A stretch of DNA of 64,000 nucleotides from Bacteroides sedimenti (GCF_040365225.1 NZ_AP028055.1:558001-622000), one strand, 5' to 3'. Positions 8,962-18,373 are shown, counted from the stretch's first letter. Translations and numbers: made by a program. Notes: generated by a model not told the origin, from the letters alone.

Positions 8962-9630
8962 TTAGTAATTTCTTTCTCCGAAAATCTTACTTCCTACGCG
9001 AACAAGTGTGCTTCCCTGGGCTATAGCCAGTGGAAAGTCATGAGACATGCCCATTGATAATTCTTTAAAATTCGATTCCTGGGCGAAGAATGTTTGCTTG
9101 ATCTCTGTAAAGAAGTTATTTAAGGAACAAAATTCCGCCTCAATTTGTTTCTGAGAATCAGTGTTTGTTGCCATTCCCATTAATCCGACGATGGATATAT
9201 TTTTTAGCTCTTTCCAGTTGTTATTGGATAAAAGATCCCTGCACTCATCAAAGCTTAATCCAAATTTGGTATCCTCCTGCGCAATATAAATCTGCAGCAG
9301 GCAGGGAATTACCCGACCTGCTTTTTTTGCCTGCTTATCCACTTCACACAGCAGTTTATAGCTGTCAATGCCATGAATCATTGATACATACGGAGTCATG
9401 TACTTCACCTTATTGGTTTGCAAGTGGCCAATAAAGTGCCATTCAATATCTTTAGGCAGAGATTCGTATTTCTCTGTCATCTCCTGCACTTTACTTTCTC
9501 CGAATATCCGTTGCCCGGCCTCATAGGCTTCCATGATTGATTCATTGGGATTGAACTTGGAGACTGCAACCAATCTAACTCTTGCGGGGAGTTGCGAAAG
9601 TATTTCCAGTAAATTGCTTTTAATGCTCAT
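8962..9630 (-). CDS. YggS-family pyridoxal phosphate homeostasis protein
   Basis: A 222-residue single TIM barrel of the YggS/PROSC family. It carries the PLP-lysine motif VAVSKFNP (Lys25), the FGES segment, the signature WHFIGHLQTNK (about residues 83-93), GLSFDEC, and the C-terminal LSMGMSHDFPLAIAQGSTLVRVGSKIFG that binds the PLP phosphate. Members bind PLP without known catalysis and keep vitamin B6 and amino-acid pools balanced. Length is typical. It starts 3 bases after the stop of the DUF4494 gene, indicating co-transcription. Confidence 0.93.
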   Translation of the reverse strand: MSIKSNLLEILSQLPARVRLVAVSKFNPNESIMEAYEAGQRIFGESKVQEMTEKYESLPKDIEWHFIGHLQTNKVKYMTPYVSMIHGIDSYKLLCEVDKQAKKAGRVIPCLLQIYIAQEDTKFGLSFDECRDLLSNNNWKELKNISIVGLMGMATNTDSQKQIEAEFCSLNNFFTEIKQTFFAQESNFKELSMGMSHDFPLAIAQGSTLVRVGSKIFGERNY

Positions 9631-9633
9631 TTT

Positions 9634-10110
9634 TTATTGATTTTGTCCGGCTTGGGGGAATTCTGGTTTTACATCAGGTTCGGCAGAGTAGGGGAATACA
9701 TCCATAATGGCTGTTTCTGTTACCGATGCAATGATGTAATCGGCCATGGTTCCTTTCATTCCTTCATCGAGGTTTCTTACAGCTTCGCGCAAGTCTCCTG
9801 CTTGCACCAGCACCTGAGTTGAGACTTTCTTTTCGGCACCACTCTTTTCATCGAGAGAAACGAACTGAAGTTTGCATTTAAACCAGCGATCACCGGTTTC
9901 ATCCTCAAATAGCTCGCTGTAGTTGGCGCGTTTGATATCGGAAACAGTAAATTCTCCCGAAATAAATGGTGTAATTTCTTCTATAATACGAGCCTCAGCT
10001 TCAGTAAAACTGAGTGCATCAACCAAATAAGGTTCTGTTACTTTCTTATTCATCCCGTTTTCCATTACTTTATCGTAACGGATTTTGCATTCAAACCAAG
10101 TGTGCATCAT
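9634..10110 (-). CDS. DUF4494 family protein
   Basis: A 158-residue soluble protein matching the Bacteroidetes-only DUF4494 family: HTWFECKIRYDKVMENG at the N-terminus, EPYLVDALSFTEAEARI (about 26-42), and DRWFKCKLQFVSLDEKSG (about 73-90), which repeats the opening motif. Two copies of a W-F-x-C-K strand pair suggest an internal duplication. Function is unknown. It is the first gene of an operon with yggS (3-base gap) and the DHOD-like gene. The start may be ATG 10110 or the adjacent Met at 10107. A TATCTTTG box lies about 110 bases upstream. Confidence 0.85.
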   Translation of the reverse strand: MMHTWFECKIRYDKVMENGMNKKVTEPYLVDALSFTEAEARIIEEITPFISGEFTVSDIKRANYSELFEDETGDRWFKCKLQFVSLDEKSGAEKKVSTQVLVQAGDLREAVRNLDEGMKGTMADYIIASVTETAIMDVFPYSAEPDVKPEFPQAGQNQ

Positions 10111-10219
10111 ATTGGTATCTTATTTTATAAATCGTTATTAATTTTATGAAACAATCATTTACCGGATTATATACATATTCCTATTTACTAAATCGCCCCG
10201 TCTATCTATAATCGAAGAG

Positions 10220-10227
10220 CAAAGATA
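10220..10227 (-). promoter_or_regulatory. Candidate -7 box for the DUF4494-yggS operon
   Basis: Reads TATCTTTG on the minus strand, an exact TAnnTTTG match. It implies a leader of about 100 bases before the ATG at 10110. Confidence 0.5.
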
Positions 10228-10391
10228 CCGTTTTTTATTTGTTTGCAGTAAGGTACGGAAATATTAATTTCAGATTTCCTTAATCAACTAATTTGGATGT
10301 CTTTTTATCAGGAAGTTGTTTTGATTGAATCTGTAAATGGATAAAATGTTATTTATCTGTTAAGTAGTGAAATATATATCTGACTGAAAAA

Positions 10392-10433
10392 AATAATCGC
10401 CGGATGCCCTTATGAGAGGCAACGGCGATTATT
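10392..10433 (-). terminator. Terminator of the GH97 gene
   Basis: AATAATCGCCG pairs with CGGCGATTATT around a loop that itself holds GCC...GGC. On the minus strand the stem is followed by a T-tract, the form of a Rho-independent terminator, about 110 bases past the GH97 stop. Confidence 0.85.
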
Positions 10434-10540
10434 AACGACTGTATAAAAGAGACTTTTGAGGTTTTATCTAATAAACAACTTTCTTAGTCTTGCTTTTCTA
10501 AACGATCTTTATCTTTAATAATAGTTGAACTCGCTTCCGA

Positions 10541-12556
10541 TTATTCACTTTGTTTTTCCAACTTTACAGCAAAGCCCCCGCCTGGCGCCAGATGAATGGA
10601 CTTACTGGAATCAGCCGTAACCAATACCTCTTCTTTTTTATAATCTCTGCCGGCACGATGTGCATTCATTCCGTCCTTGAAGATGGTTGCTTTGTATGTT
10701 CCTTTTCCTAAGAATGAGAAATCAAGTGTGATATCACGAGCAGTCCAATCCGTTACTCCGCCAATATACCATTTTTCTCCCGCCCGGCGGAGAGTAACAA
10801 TATATTCACCCATTTTGCCGTCAAGTACTTTTGTTTCATCCCACACAGTAGGAACTGTAGCTATAAAATCAAGATTCTCTTTCTCACGCATGTAGTTTGA
10901 AGGATTGTCGCACAACATGTTGAATGGTGATTCGAGTACCACATACAAAGCCAGCTGATGGCAGCGGGTTCCCTGACTCATCGGTTCCGAATTGATAGGA
11001 GCATAGCATCCTTTTGCTGCATTTTTCATAGCTCCCTGGGTGTAATCCATTGGTCCGGCTGCCATTCGAATAAATGGGATAGTTACATCGTACTTTACCA
11101 TGTCGGTTGTTGCAGGCGACCACTTTAACTGCTCTAATCCGAATACTCCTTCGCAGTTTAGCACGTTGGGGAAGGTGCGGTTAATTCCGGCAGGCTTGTA
11201 CATGCCATGTAGATCTAAAATCAGGTGATATTTAGCGCAGGTTGCAGCAGCACGATAGTTAAATTCTACCATCTCCTGGTCATCGCGGTCCATAAAGTCA
11301 ACCTTGAATCCCTTTACCCCTAGCTGGGAATAGTATTTGCATACATTTTCCATATCGCGATTAAAAGCATGATAACCTGCCCACAGGATAATGCCTACAT
11401 TCTTTTTAGCTCCGTAATCAACCAGTTCTTTAATGTTGATTTCAGGAATCACCTGCATCAGGTCGCTTTTAAGATTCACCGCCCAGCCTTCATCCAGGAT
11501 AACATATTCCAACCCGTTGGCAGCTGCAAAATCTATATAATATTTATAGGTGGCATTGTTAATTCCTGCTTCGAAGTCCACTCCATATATATTCCAGTCG
11601 TTCCACCAGTCCCAGGCAACTTTGCCGGGCTTCACCCATGAATAATCAGTCACTCTCGAAGGAGATGCAAGCTTATACGTCATATCGCTTTGAGCAAGTT
11701 GTTTATCTTCTGAAGCGATGATGGCAACCCTCCAGGGAAATTCGCGTGCACCATTTACTTTTGCAATATAATCCTCCCGTTCCTTGACACGCAACTGCAG
11801 CATGTTATGTCCTCCTTGTTCGGAGCGTTTAGGATAAGGAGCCAAGATTCCTACCAATGAATTTTGATTATTAATGCTATTCAGATAAAGCCCCGGATAA
11901 CTCTCCAGATCGGCCTCGGTAATACATACTTTCACTCCATTTTTAGCTTGTACAACAAGGGGTAAGAATGCAATTCTATTACTGTCTAATTTCGATAAAT
12001 TATCAGTTGTATAGGTGTTTTCAAATGAATTGGCAAACTGCATCTCCTTGCTCTTGATATCTTTGGTTCTCCCTATATTTACAAATGGAACAGTTGCTGG
12101 AAAATCGTCCGTAAAGTTGTATTTCACTTCTTCATTCCGGATAGTGAATGCTTCTTTTCTGTAGTTGATAAAGCGGTAAGCCACTCCGTCATTATATACT
12201 CTGAATTTTAGTCCCCATCCTTTTTTAAAGTTCAGGATTAATTCATTACAGTTATCTTTTATCTGCTTTTGTTTGTAAAAAGGCGACACGATTGTTTGGT
12301 TGATAGTTTGCCGTGTCTCTTTTTCCAGACGGACATTTTTTCCCCACATCTCACCGGAGCTCAATGTCATTGAAATAGGGGATGCGTCAATGATTGTCTG
12401 ATCATATCCTTTAACTGTATAAGTTATTTTGTCTCCTAGAGAAATCGTTGTCTTTATCTTACCGTCGGGAGATGAGACGGTCAGTAGTTTTTGCGCAAAA
12501 CCTATTTGTGTAAACAGGCAACAGATTACAATTAATAAGGTTCCTTTTTTCATCAT
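10541..12556 (-). CDS. GH97 glycosidase, probable retaining alpha-galactosidase type
   Basis: A 671-residue exported enzyme: signal peptide 1-21 (ending IGFA-Q), N-terminal GH97 beta-sandwich (about 25-290), catalytic TIM barrel (about 300-580), C-terminal beta domain. Key segments are WDWWNDWNIYGVDF (315-328), YVILDEGWA (351-359), GFKVDFMDRDDQ (416-427) and NVLNCEGVFGLEQLKW (464-479). GH97 splits into inverting alpha-glucosidases (SusB type) and retaining enzymes with an Asp nucleophile. Asp420 and Glu475 here lie at the spacing I recall for the nucleophile and acid/base of the retaining Bacteroides alpha-galactosidase BtGH97b (Asp415, Glu470), so I favour alpha-galactosidase. It acts in the periplasm or outside the cell. 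No susC/susD pair is adjacent. Confidence 0.85.
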   Translation of the reverse strand: MMKKGTLLIVICCLFTQIGFAQKLLTVSSPDGKIKTTISLGDKITYTVKGYDQTIIDASPISMTLSSGEMWGKNVRLEKETRQTINQTIVSPFYKQKQIKDNCNELILNFKKGWGLKFRVYNDGVAYRFINYRKEAFTIRNEEVKYNFTDDFPATVPFVNIGRTKDIKSKEMQFANSFENTYTTDNLSKLDSNRIAFLPLVVQAKNGVKVCITEADLESYPGLYLNSINNQNSLVGILAPYPKRSEQGGHNMLQLRVKEREDYIAKVNGAREFPWRVAIIASEDKQLAQSDMTYKLASPSRVTDYSWVKPGKVAWDWWNDWNIYGVDFEAGINNATYKYYIDFAAANGLEYVILDEGWAVNLKSDLMQVIPEINIKELVDYGAKKNVGIILWAGYHAFNRDMENVCKYYSQLGVKGFKVDFMDRDDQEMVEFNYRAAATCAKYHLILDLHGMYKPAGINRTFPNVLNCEGVFGLEQLKWSPATTDMVKYDVTIPFIRMAAGPMDYTQGAMKNAAKGCYAPINSEPMSQGTRCHQLALYVVLESPFNMLCDNPSNYMREKENLDFIATVPTVWDETKVLDGKMGEYIVTLRRAGEKWYIGGVTDWTARDITLDFSFLGKGTYKATIFKDGMNAHRAGRDYKKEEVLVTADSSKSIHLAPGGGFAVKLEKQSE

Positions 12557-12811
12557 TGTATTTATTTAGGTTTGTAGATTCATATTAAAGAGCGTCGGCT
12601 CGGAAAGATAACATCAGAAGTTCTGTGTTATTGTATATATTCCCAATCATAATGTTGCGAAAATAATATATTTCGGCCATCGGTCCTTTATTGTATACAA
12701 CAATTATCTTTTTTCCAAAATAGACAATTGCGGTAGCTGGAAGAAATATAAAAACCTACAATAGTAGGTTGCATAATTTGTTTTTCATAGTATAATTTGA
12801 TAATTAGATTT

Positions 12812-13984
12812 TTATTGTGTTTTTAGTGTTATTACGGTTATCTCGGGCCAGGCTCCAAATCTGAATGGGATACCAATATATCCCAATCCCATATTTACAT
12901 ATAACGCCCTTCCTTTATTTGTATACAGACCTTTCCATTGAGGACTGAAAAGTGCAGCCAGCGAATGATTCCCAAATGCAAGCTGCATGCCGTGGGTATG
13001 TCCCGAGAGCATTAACGCGACATCGCTTTCGGGTAGTACCTTCTTTTTCCAATGCGAAGGGTTGTGGCTCAGTAACAACTTGAACGGTATATCTTCAGCC
13101 CCTTTAATAGCTTTTTCCAAATCGCCATTTCCGGTAAACGGTGGCATTCCCCAGTTCTCGACACCTATTAGTGCAATGCTATCTCCGTCGCGATGAATAA
13201 TATGGTGTCCATTGTTCAGCATGTTCCATCCCATTTCAACTTCCTTTTGTTTAAGTGTTGTGAGATTGTCAGCTTGTTCTTGTGGGTTTTTCCATTTGTA
13301 GTAAGGCCCATAATCATGATTACCAAGTATAGAATATACTCCGTCTTTTGCCTTGAGCTGACACAGAATCTTTTCAAAACCATTCAGTTCCGTGGCTTTA
13401 TGGTTAATTAAATCTCCTGTAAAAACTATCAGATCAGGATGTTGGGCATTGGCCAGATCTACAGCTTGTTGTAATGCTGTTCCGTTACCTTGCCAGCATC
13501 CCATATGGATGTCAGATAGTTGTACAATCTTATATCCGTTAAATGACTTAGGCAATAATGAAGATTTATATGTAACCTGTTTTATCTGAAACCTTGTTTT
13601 TCCCCAAAATGCCCCATAAAGCAGTATTATTACCCAGATAACTGCTGCAACAATTCCGGCATAGGTGAAAGGAGCATATTTATGCTTTAGAAAATATCCA
13701 AACGGGAGGTCGAGAATGGATATTAGCATAAAGCTGAGTTTGGGAATGGTAAAAATGAAATAGAACATAATAAACCATTCAACCAACCGGGTTTTCTCAA
13801 TAATCAGATCGTGGCTCGTGAAAAAAAAGAGAAAGATGAGTCCAACCAACAGAAAGAGTGTTGGGAGAAAATAGAGATACCTGGTAAACTGGCTGATTTG
13901 CATATTCATTATGTAGACCCTGTAGATAAACAGATCCGGAATAATGAGCAATGCGAGCAATGTGAAGAAGATTTTTTGTATCAT
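12812..13984 (-). CDS. Membrane-anchored metallophosphoesterase
   Basis: A 390-residue protein with four hydrophobic segments in the first 125 residues (about 5-25, 36-56, 70-95, 107-127), followed by a calcineurin-type phosphoesterase domain. Metal and catalytic motifs are all present: LSDIHMG (Asp158, His160), VFTGDLIN (Asp191), GNHD (222-225 region), LLSHNP and SGHTHGMQ near residue 325. This layout is that of the YaeI/YkuE-type phosphodiesterases, some of which hydrolyse lipid or peptidoglycan-linked pyrophosphates, with the catalytic domain on one face of the membrane. The substrate is not known here. A hairpin separates it from the sigma-factor operon upstream. Confidence 0.85.
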   Translation of the reverse strand: MIQKIFFTLLALLIIPDLFIYRVYIMNMQISQFTRYLYFLPTLFLLVGLIFLFFFTSHDLIIEKTRLVEWFIMFYFIFTIPKLSFMLISILDLPFGYFLKHKYAPFTYAGIVAAVIWVIILLYGAFWGKTRFQIKQVTYKSSLLPKSFNGYKIVQLSDIHMGCWQGNGTALQQAVDLANAQHPDLIVFTGDLINHKATELNGFEKILCQLKAKDGVYSILGNHDYGPYYKWKNPQEQADNLTTLKQKEVEMGWNMLNNGHHIIHRDGDSIALIGVENWGMPPFTGNGDLEKAIKGAEDIPFKLLLSHNPSHWKKKVLPESDVALMLSGHTHGMQLAFGNHSLAALFSPQWKGLYTNKGRALYVNMGLGYIGIPFRFGAWPEITVITLKTQ

Positions 13985-14001
13985 AATTCCTATTGCGTTT
14001 T

Positions 14002-14033
14002 AAAGTCTTTCCTGACAGAGCAGGAAAGACTTT
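14002..14033. terminator. 13-bp hairpin between the sigma operon and the phosphoesterase
   Basis: AAAGTCTTTCCTG pairs perfectly with CAGGAAAGACTTT around ACAGAG. It lies 30 bases past the stop of the membrane-partner gene and 18 bases before the phosphoesterase ATG. It lacks a long T-tract on the minus strand, so it could be a terminator or an attenuator. Confidence 0.6.
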
Positions 14034-14063
14034 GATTGTTAGAGTGTTTTATGAAAAAAAGCG

Positions 14064-14669
14064 TTAATCTTGTTTTAATTCTCTCAACTCAGCAAGATTT
14101 CGCTTGATATTTCTTAATTTATTATAGAAAAACTTCTTAAGTATCCAGATTGCGGCAATACATCCAATAATCCATACCACTGAAAAAAGGATTATAGAAA
14201 CAAGATTCAGTGTAAATAGCTGTATACATATTGCCTGTATCAGTATGGCCGACAGTACGAAAAGTGCTGCAACGTAGCATTCGATGATGAAATTGCGGTG
14301 ATATGCAGTCACTTTCTTTACAACGGTGACCAGAGGCATATTTTCTATATCAATGCTTTTAAGATACATGTATCCTATTGTGTCCCAAACCAGCCCCAGG
14401 CATAGCACAGCCCATATATAAAGCCATAGGTAATACTCGTTACCTTGGTTACTCATAGTAAACAGGTAAAAGCCCAGTCCGATAACCGCAAGAAATCCCA
14501 CGATAAGAGTTGTTTTTGCATAGAACAACATTTTGCTCATCGAAGTCCGCGTTTGCTTCTTTCTTTCGGCTATTAAATTACTTAATCCTTTCTCGTCAAT
14601 CAGTTCCTTGTTTTTTAGTCGGTTGTCCAATAATTCCCACGACTTTTTCAATTCATCCAGTTCCATCAT
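14064..14669 (-). CDS. Membrane protein paired with an ECF sigma factor
   Basis: A 201-residue protein with a soluble N-terminus (ELDELKKSWELLDNRLKNK, about 3-21), four hydrophobic segments (about 48-70, 80-100, 128-150, 155-178) and a basic C-terminal tail. It lies 8 bases behind the ECF sigma gene and is surely co-transcribed. In Bacteroidetes such four-helix membrane proteins with a conserved W-x-x-L-x-x-R/K start often follow ECF sigma genes. An anti-sigma or sensor role is therefore likely, but it carries no FecR or zinc anti-sigma motif. Function is inferred from position only. Confidence 0.65.
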   Translation of the reverse strand: MMELDELKKSWELLDNRLKNKELIDEKGLSNLIAERKKQTRTSMSKMLFYAKTTLIVGFLAVIGLGFYLFTMSNQGNEYYLWLYIWAVLCLGLVWDTIGYMYLKSIDIENMPLVTVVKKVTAYHRNFIIECYVAALFVLSAILIQAICIQLFTLNLVSIILFSVVWIIGCIAAIWILKKFFYNKLRNIKRNLAELRELKQD

Positions 14670-14677
14670 TCAATATA

Positions 14678-15181
14678 TTAGTTGTGAGACATCTTTCTCA
14701 TTTTTTCCTTTATCCGGCTTAGCTTTGTTGCTACATTGGTAACAGTAAGTCCGGTAATCTCTGCAATTTCCGCATAATCTTTCTTTTCCAGGTAAAGCAA
14801 GACAATAGATTTGTCTAGCGGTCCCAGATTGTTAATAAGCCTATACAGTTCTATCAGCATCTCCTTGAAGCTGTCTTCCTCTTCTGTGAACCATTCACTC
14901 TCATAAGTGAGTGGAACTATTTCTGGGATATTTTTTTCTTTGCGAATGAATGAGATACAAGTATTCAGTGTGATGCGGTAAATCCACGTGGATATTTTGC
15001 ATTCATGCCGGAACTTAGGAAAAGCTCGCCAGATATTCAGCACCGATTCCTGATAAAGGTCGTGAAAAGGAGCTGATTTTGTGGTGTATAAGTAGCAGAC
15101 TTTATATATGACCCGTTCGTACTCCTTGATACAAGCCGTAAATTCCTGCTCTAACTCTTTGTTCATTCTTGTGTCGTTCAT
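14678..15181 (-). CDS. ECF-family RNA polymerase sigma factor
   Basis: About 167 residues with sigma region 2 (FHDLYQESVLNIWRAF, core binding; ISTWIYRITLNTCISFIRKEK, -10 recognition) and region 4 (LGPLDKSIVLLYLEKKDYAEIAEITGLTVTNVATKLSRIKEKM, a helix-turn-helix binding the -35/-33 element). There is no region 3, as expected for group 4 sigma factors. I use ATG 15181 because the longer frame starts with TTG at 15187; ATG 15166 (MNKELEQ) is also possible, because a TAGTTTTG box lies only 3 bases before 15181. It forms an operon with the membrane protein downstream and probably answers an envelope signal. Confidence 0.9.
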   Translation of the reverse strand: MNDTRMNKELEQEFTACIKEYERVIYKVCYLYTTKSAPFHDLYQESVLNIWRAFPKFRHECKISTWIYRITLNTCISFIRKEKNIPEIVPLTYESEWFTEEEDSFKEMLIELYRLINNLGPLDKSIVLLYLEKKDYAEIAEITGLTVTNVATKLSRIKEKMRKMSHN

Positions 15182-15386
15182 TTGCAAAACTATATATATA
15201 GTCGTAAAACATTAAGGAAAATCACAACTTTAAAAGGAAACCTTATCTTTTAAAAGTCACTAATTCAAAATAAGGTGAAGGTTTTGTTTGAATAGGGTCT
15301 GTGCTAAATATTAATTTGGTGACCTATGAATATTTACTATAGGCCGGTTATTAGTTTATCATTGTGTTATGATTGAGAAGTTCTGG

Positions 15387-16271
15387 CTACAGATTGGCTG
15401 CCAGGAACTTTTTCATCTCAGAAATTTCAAATCCTCTTCTTCGGGTATAATCGTTCAGTTGATCTTCGCCAATTTTCCCGATTGCAAAATATCTGGAAGC
15501 CGGATGAGAGATCATAATCCCGCTGACTGAAGCATGCGGATACATAGCTCCGTTCTCGGTGAGCTGAATGCCGATCTTTCCCATATCAATAAGCTCATTC
15601 AACAGGAAGTTGATGCTTTGATCGGGTATGGAAGGATATCCCACTGCAGGACGAATGCCTTGGTATTTCACCTTAAGCATCTCTTTTATGGTTAGATTTT
15701 CCTCTTTTGCGTACCCCCAGGCTTCCTTACGGACATACTCGTGCATTTTTTCTACGGCAGCTTCTGCAAGACGGTCGGTTAGCGTTTGAGCCAGTATGTG
15801 TTTATATGGATCGTTTTCGTACATCTTTTCCATATCGGGATCTACACTTGAAGCAAATACACCCACCGTGTCTTTTCTCCCTGATGAAAGCGGACGTACA
15901 AAATCGCTTAGACATAGATAAGGTTCGTCTTCTTTCTTACGGGTTTGCTGACGAAGCAGCGGAATCACCTTGTTGCCTATAATTAGATTGTCTCCGTCGG
16001 AGTTGGAATCGAAGAGCTCGAACATGGCTTTAACCTCAAAATCCTGGTCCAGTTCGTTCAGCAACCGGTTAGCTTCTTTGAAAAGTTGCATCGCTTCAGA
16101 TGCTTTAGAACGATCTTCCTCTGGAAAGCTGCTGAGCCATTGGGCACGGCAGGCGTCGCAACCGTGAATGTCAGCAATCTGCCCGAACTGAGCCCCTAGT
16201 CTCCAGGCATGAAAAAAGTAAAGCCAGTCTATGTACTCTACAAGTTCGTGTATTTTATAGTTTAATATCAT
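15387..16271 (-). CDS. Stand-alone methionine-synthase activation domain
   Basis: A 294-residue soluble protein made entirely of the cobalamin-dependent methionine synthase activation fold: YIDWLYFFHAWRL (13-25), AEAAVEKMHEYVRKEAWGY (about 169-187), the S-adenosylmethionine site GIRPAVGYPSIPDQ (205-218) with the RxxxGYP signature, and ASVSGIMISHPASRYFAIGKIGEDQLNDYTRRRG. In E. coli this is the C-terminal domain of MetH and serves reductive remethylation of oxidised cobalamin. Here it is free of the catalytic and cobalamin-binding domains and must act in trans on a MetH encoded elsewhere. It lies 3 bases behind dihydroorotase in one operon. Confidence 0.88.
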   Translation of the reverse strand: MILNYKIHELVEYIDWLYFFHAWRLGAQFGQIADIHGCDACRAQWLSSFPEEDRSKASEAMQLFKEANRLLNELDQDFEVKAMFELFDSNSDGDNLIIGNKVIPLLRQQTRKKEDEPYLCLSDFVRPLSSGRKDTVGVFASSVDPDMEKMYENDPYKHILAQTLTDRLAEAAVEKMHEYVRKEAWGYAKEENLTIKEMLKVKYQGIRPAVGYPSIPDQSINFLLNELIDMGKIGIQLTENGAMYPHASVSGIMISHPASRYFAIGKIGEDQLNDYTRRRGFEISEMKKFLAANL

Positions 16272-16274
16272 TAT

Positions 16275-17612
16275 TTATCTGAACTGCAATTCCTGTCCAC
16301 GGTAATTTTTATCAATCTCTCCTTTGTTGTATACTGTATGTCCATTCACAAAGGTACGTTCCACTCTATGTTTGAAAGAAAAACCTTCCAACGGACTCCA
16401 TCCGCATTTGCTCAGTATCATCTCTTTTTTCAGTGTCCATCCGGCTTCCGGATTCACCAAAACAAGGTCGGCTTGATATCCTTCACGAATATATCCCCGA
16501 TTACGTATCTGGAATAGTTCTGCTGGTGCGTGACACATTTTCTGGACCACTTGTTCTTTTGTGAAAGTTTCGGGTGATGAGTGATCAAGCATGGTAGTAA
16601 GCGAGAACTGAATCATCGGCATACCTGAAACAGCCTTCAGTGCACCACCTTCTTTTTCTGATAAGAGGTGAGGAGCGTGGTCTGTTGCCACAACATCGAT
16701 CAGGTTATTACTGATGCCTTTTATCAACGAATCTCTGTCTATTACGCTTTTAATTGCCGGATTGCATTTAATGCGTGTGCCAAGTTGTTCGTACAATGAA
16801 TCATTGAAAACAATATGAGGCACACATGCTTCTGCAGTGATTTTTTTTCCGGCCAAAGGTCCTTTACTGAACAATCCTAGTTCTTTTGCAGTAGATATAT
16901 GAAGAATATGGAGCCTGGAACCCGTTTTTTCGGCCAGCTCTACAGCAAGAGCTGAAGACGCATAACATGCTTCTTCACTTCTTATGATAGGGTGATATTT
17001 CACATCAGGATCATCTCCGTATTTCTCACGTGCAATGCGTGTGTTTTCTGCAATAATAGCTGCATCTTCGCAATGAGCAGCAATAATCAGATCGGTTTCA
17101 CCAAACACCTTCAGCAGAATTTCCTTCCGGTCTACCAGCATATTCCCGGTGCTAGACCCCATGAAGAGTTTAACTCCGCAAACATGGTGTGAATCCAGTT
17201 GAGAGAGTAAATTGGTGTTCGTATTAGTTGCTCCGAAATAAAAGGAGTAATTCACCAGACTTTTTTCGGCCCCTAACTGAAATTTGATGTTTAAAGCATC
17301 CAGATCGGTAGTCTGCGGAATAGTATTGGGCATATCCATGAAAGATGTTACCCCGCCGGCAGCTGCAGCCCGGCTTTCGCTTGATATATCAGCCTTGTGT
17401 GTCAGTCCAGGGTCGCGGAAATGTACATGATCATCAATAACTCCTGGGATAAGATACTTCCCGGTGGCATCAATTACCTCGGAATAAGTATCTTCTGATA
17501 CAATATCCCCTTTGATTATCTTCTCAATCTTTTCGCCCTCAATTACGACCGACCCTATGAAACTGAGTCCTTCATTAATAATTGTTGCGTTCTTAACTAA
17601 TATTTTTTTCAT
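16275..17612 (-). CDS. pyrC: Dihydroorotase
   Basis: A 445-residue cytoplasmic zinc amidohydrolase of the class I (long) dihydroorotase type, which closes N-carbamoyl-aspartate to dihydroorotate in pyrimidine synthesis. The metal motif DDHVHFRDPG lies at residues 60-69. Later come GVKLFMGSSTGNM, IIAAHCEDAAI, RLHILHISTAKEL and the catalytic DVVATDHAPHLLSEKE. I start at ATG 17612 (MKKILVKN); the longer frame uses TTG at 17645. The true start still overlaps the end of the GT2 gene by 20 bases, so the two are translationally coupled. Confidence 0.93.
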   Translation of the reverse strand: MKKILVKNATIINEGLSFIGSVVIEGEKIEKIIKGDIVSEDTYSEVIDATGKYLIPGVIDDHVHFRDPGLTHKADISSESRAAAAGGVTSFMDMPNTIPQTTDLDALNIKFQLGAEKSLVNYSFYFGATNTNTNLLSQLDSHHVCGVKLFMGSSTGNMLVDRKEILLKVFGETDLIIAAHCEDAAIIAENTRIAREKYGDDPDVKYHPIIRSEEACYASSALAVELAEKTGSRLHILHISTAKELGLFSKGPLAGKKITAEACVPHIVFNDSLYEQLGTRIKCNPAIKSVIDRDSLIKGISNNLIDVVATDHAPHLLSEKEGGALKAVSGMPMIQFSLTTMLDHSSPETFTKEQVVQKMCHAPAELFQIRNRGYIREGYQADLVLVNPEAGWTLKKEMILSKCGWSPLEGFSFKHRVERTFVNGHTVYNKGEIDKNYRGQELQFR

Positions 17613-18351
17613 GTTTCTTTGGGTACTTACGGAAGAAACTATCAAGTTTAAGTTGAAGAACTCCCATTACAGCCTCACCGAAAATGCCGCTATTCATTTT
17701 TGAAGTTCCCAGTTCGCGATTGATAAAGATAACAGGAACCTCAATTATATTAAAGCCCGATTTATAGGCCATAAATTTCATTTCAATCTGGAATGCATAT
17801 CCTTTGAAACGGATTTTGTCCAATTCAATGGTTTCCAGTACTTCCCGACGATAACATTTAAATCCTGCAGTGGTGTCGGCAACTGGTATGCCCGTGATAA
17901 AACGAACGTACTTTGAAGCAAAGTACGACATTAGCACTCTTCCCATAGGCCAGTTCACTACATTTACTCCGCAAACATAGCGCGAACCGATTGCAACATC
18001 GGCACCAAGTGTGGTACATGCATGATAGAGACGTGGCAAATCATTAGGATTATGAGAAAAATCGGCATCCATCTCAAAAATGAAATCGTATTTTTTCTCA
18101 ATAGCCCAGTGGAATCCGGTAATATATGCTGTACCAAGACCTTGTTTCCCTTCACGTTGAATCATAAACAACCGTTCAGGAAACTCAATCTGAAGACGCT
18201 TTACGATTTCGGCAGTGCCGTCAGGAGAATTGTCTTCGATTATCAGAATATGAAAGATCTTATCTAGTCCGAAAACTGCACGGATAATATTTTCTATGTT
18301 TTCCTTCTCATTGTAAGTCGGAATAATAACGATACTGTCGGAAGATTGCAT
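17593..18351 (-). CDS. Polyprenol-phosphate mannosyltransferase-like GT2
   Basis: A 252-residue GT-A fold glycosyltransferase similar to dolichyl-phosphate mannose synthase (DPM1). Seen motifs are VIIPTYNEKENI (8-19), IIEDNSPDGTAEIV (37-50), the metal-binding EMDADFSHNP (93-102, DxD at 95-97), IGSRYV and TAGFKCYRREVLE. There is no C-terminal membrane domain, as in the short DPM1 branch. It probably moves mannose or another sugar from a nucleotide sugar to undecaprenyl phosphate at the cytoplasmic face for glycoconjugate assembly. The gene heads the operon with dihydroorotase and the MetH activation domain, a mix with no obvious common pathway. Confidence 0.88.
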   Translation of the reverse strand: MQSSDSIVIIPTYNEKENIENIIRAVFGLDKIFHILIIEDNSPDGTAEIVKRLQIEFPERLFMIQREGKQGLGTAYITGFHWAIEKKYDFIFEMDADFSHNPNDLPRLYHACTTLGADVAIGSRYVCGVNVVNWPMGRVLMSYFASKYVRFITGIPVADTTAGFKCYRREVLETIELDKIRFKGYAFQIEMKFMAYKSGFNIIEVPVIFINRELGTSKMNSGIFGEAVMGVLQLKLDSFFRKYPKKHEKNIS

Positions 18352-18373
18352 ATGTAGTGTATAATTAGTAAGA

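Noticed and set aside
17613..17645. Upstream TTG start for dihydroorotase
   Set aside because: It would extend the overlap with the GT2 gene to 53 bases and adds residues outside the family; ATG 17612 fits the usual N-terminus.
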